64,000 nucleotides of DNA from Nitrospira tepida (GTDB lineage: Bacteria; Nitrospirota; Nitrospiria; Nitrospirales; Nitrospiraceae). The stretch spans positions 2,512,001 through 2,576,000 of the forward strand of contig NZ_OX365700.1 in the NCBI RefSeq assembly GCF_947241125.1, given 5' to 3'. The notes below the pieces were generated by a model that did no database searches, had not been told where the DNA came from, and worked only from the letters and a program-made list of their open reading frames with translations. Numbering within the stretch: position 1 is the first letter of the stretch; each line of letters begins with the position of its first letter. The position numbers and the translations under genes are program-made. This document shows positions 63,894 through 64,000 of this stretch, piece by piece.

Positions 63894-64000
63894 ATGGCCT
63901 ATCCGATTCCGATGGTCCTGACCTCTCTTCTCGATCAGATCAGCGTGACCGGTCTTGTGACATTATCGCTCCTCGCCCTCTCCATGGCGGCAGCGCCCGT
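63894..64000 (+). CDS. Start of a probable membrane protein (partial)
   Basis: Only 35 codons are in the window: MAYPIPMVLTSLLDQISVTG, then LVTLSLLALSMAAAPV, a hydrophobic stretch that could be a first membrane span. GGAG lies eight bases before the ATG. It follows composite promoter 5, so it is a candidate member of the same regulon. Product unknown. Confidence 0.6.
   Translation, partial: MAYPIPMVLTSLLDQISVTGLVTLSLLALSMAAAP

Noticed and set aside
63347-63895. 182-codon minus-strand frame over the end of the FGE gene
   Set aside because: It overlaps the FGE active-site region antisense and crosses composite promoter 5. The translation looks like shadow sequence.

Overview
This is a GC-rich, gene-dense stretch of a Gram-negative-type (diderm) bacterial chromosome. 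Outer-membrane barrels, lipoproteins, a tripartite RND pump and a Pal-like protein show the outer membrane. The mix of genes (citrate synthase, fumarase, ACT-type malic enzyme, FprA-like reductase, DUF255/aldo-keto reductase fusion, an intergenic 'agcactgagcactc' repeat) looks to me like Nitrospirota (Nitrospira-like). That assignment is an inference from protein style and was not tested by search. I saw no rRNA, tRNA, CRISPR array, insertion sequence or integrase.

Layout. 1-5.9 kb: a porin-histidine kinase-response regulator operon on the minus strand, an OmpR-like regulator with a weakened receiver, then a CBS protein, a tiny membrane protein and a Pal-like lipoprotein. 5.9-20.1 kb: metabolism and housekeeping, with a giant DUF255-aldo/keto reductase fusion, ACT-malic enzyme, J-domain protein, RNase D, ArsC-like protein, citrate synthase, Hsp20, fumarase and a ferredoxin-NADP reductase-like flavoprotein. 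20.1-31.2 kb: core genes nadK, clpC, tsaD, hflX, nth, yicC, gmk, rpoZ, coaBC and a TPR protein, mostly as one tightly packed plus-strand run. 31.2-38.2 kb: a thiamine-diphosphate decarboxylase, an OPT transporter, small regulators, an rRNA methyltransferase and a DUF481 barrel. 38.4-44.3 kb: an RND efflux operon.

44.5-64 kb is the most interesting part: a long envelope and stress region with a patatin lipase, Kef-type antiporter, two SYLF proteins, MscS channel, LEA14-like lipoprotein, FadL-like and other barrels, then a periplasmic set of PPIase, HupE-like membrane protein, DUF3604 protein, arylsulfatase and its formylglycine-generating enzyme. Five perfect copies of the dyad CTGTCA-N4-TGACAG lie only here. 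In every one of the five a -10-like TANNNT hexamer follows after exactly 23 bases, and each composite points at the next gene (patatin on the minus strand; an outer-membrane protein, a SYLF gene, a LEA14 gene and the partial last gene on the plus strand). This looks like an activator-dependent promoter class shared by a clustered regulon whose regulator is not identified here.

The sulfatase set also carries two decayed pieces of another sulfatase gene: an N-terminal scrap before the PPIase gene and a C-terminal, frameshifted scrap between the DUF3604 gene and the intact sulfatase. The locus therefore once held more sulfatase copies or was rebuilt around one.
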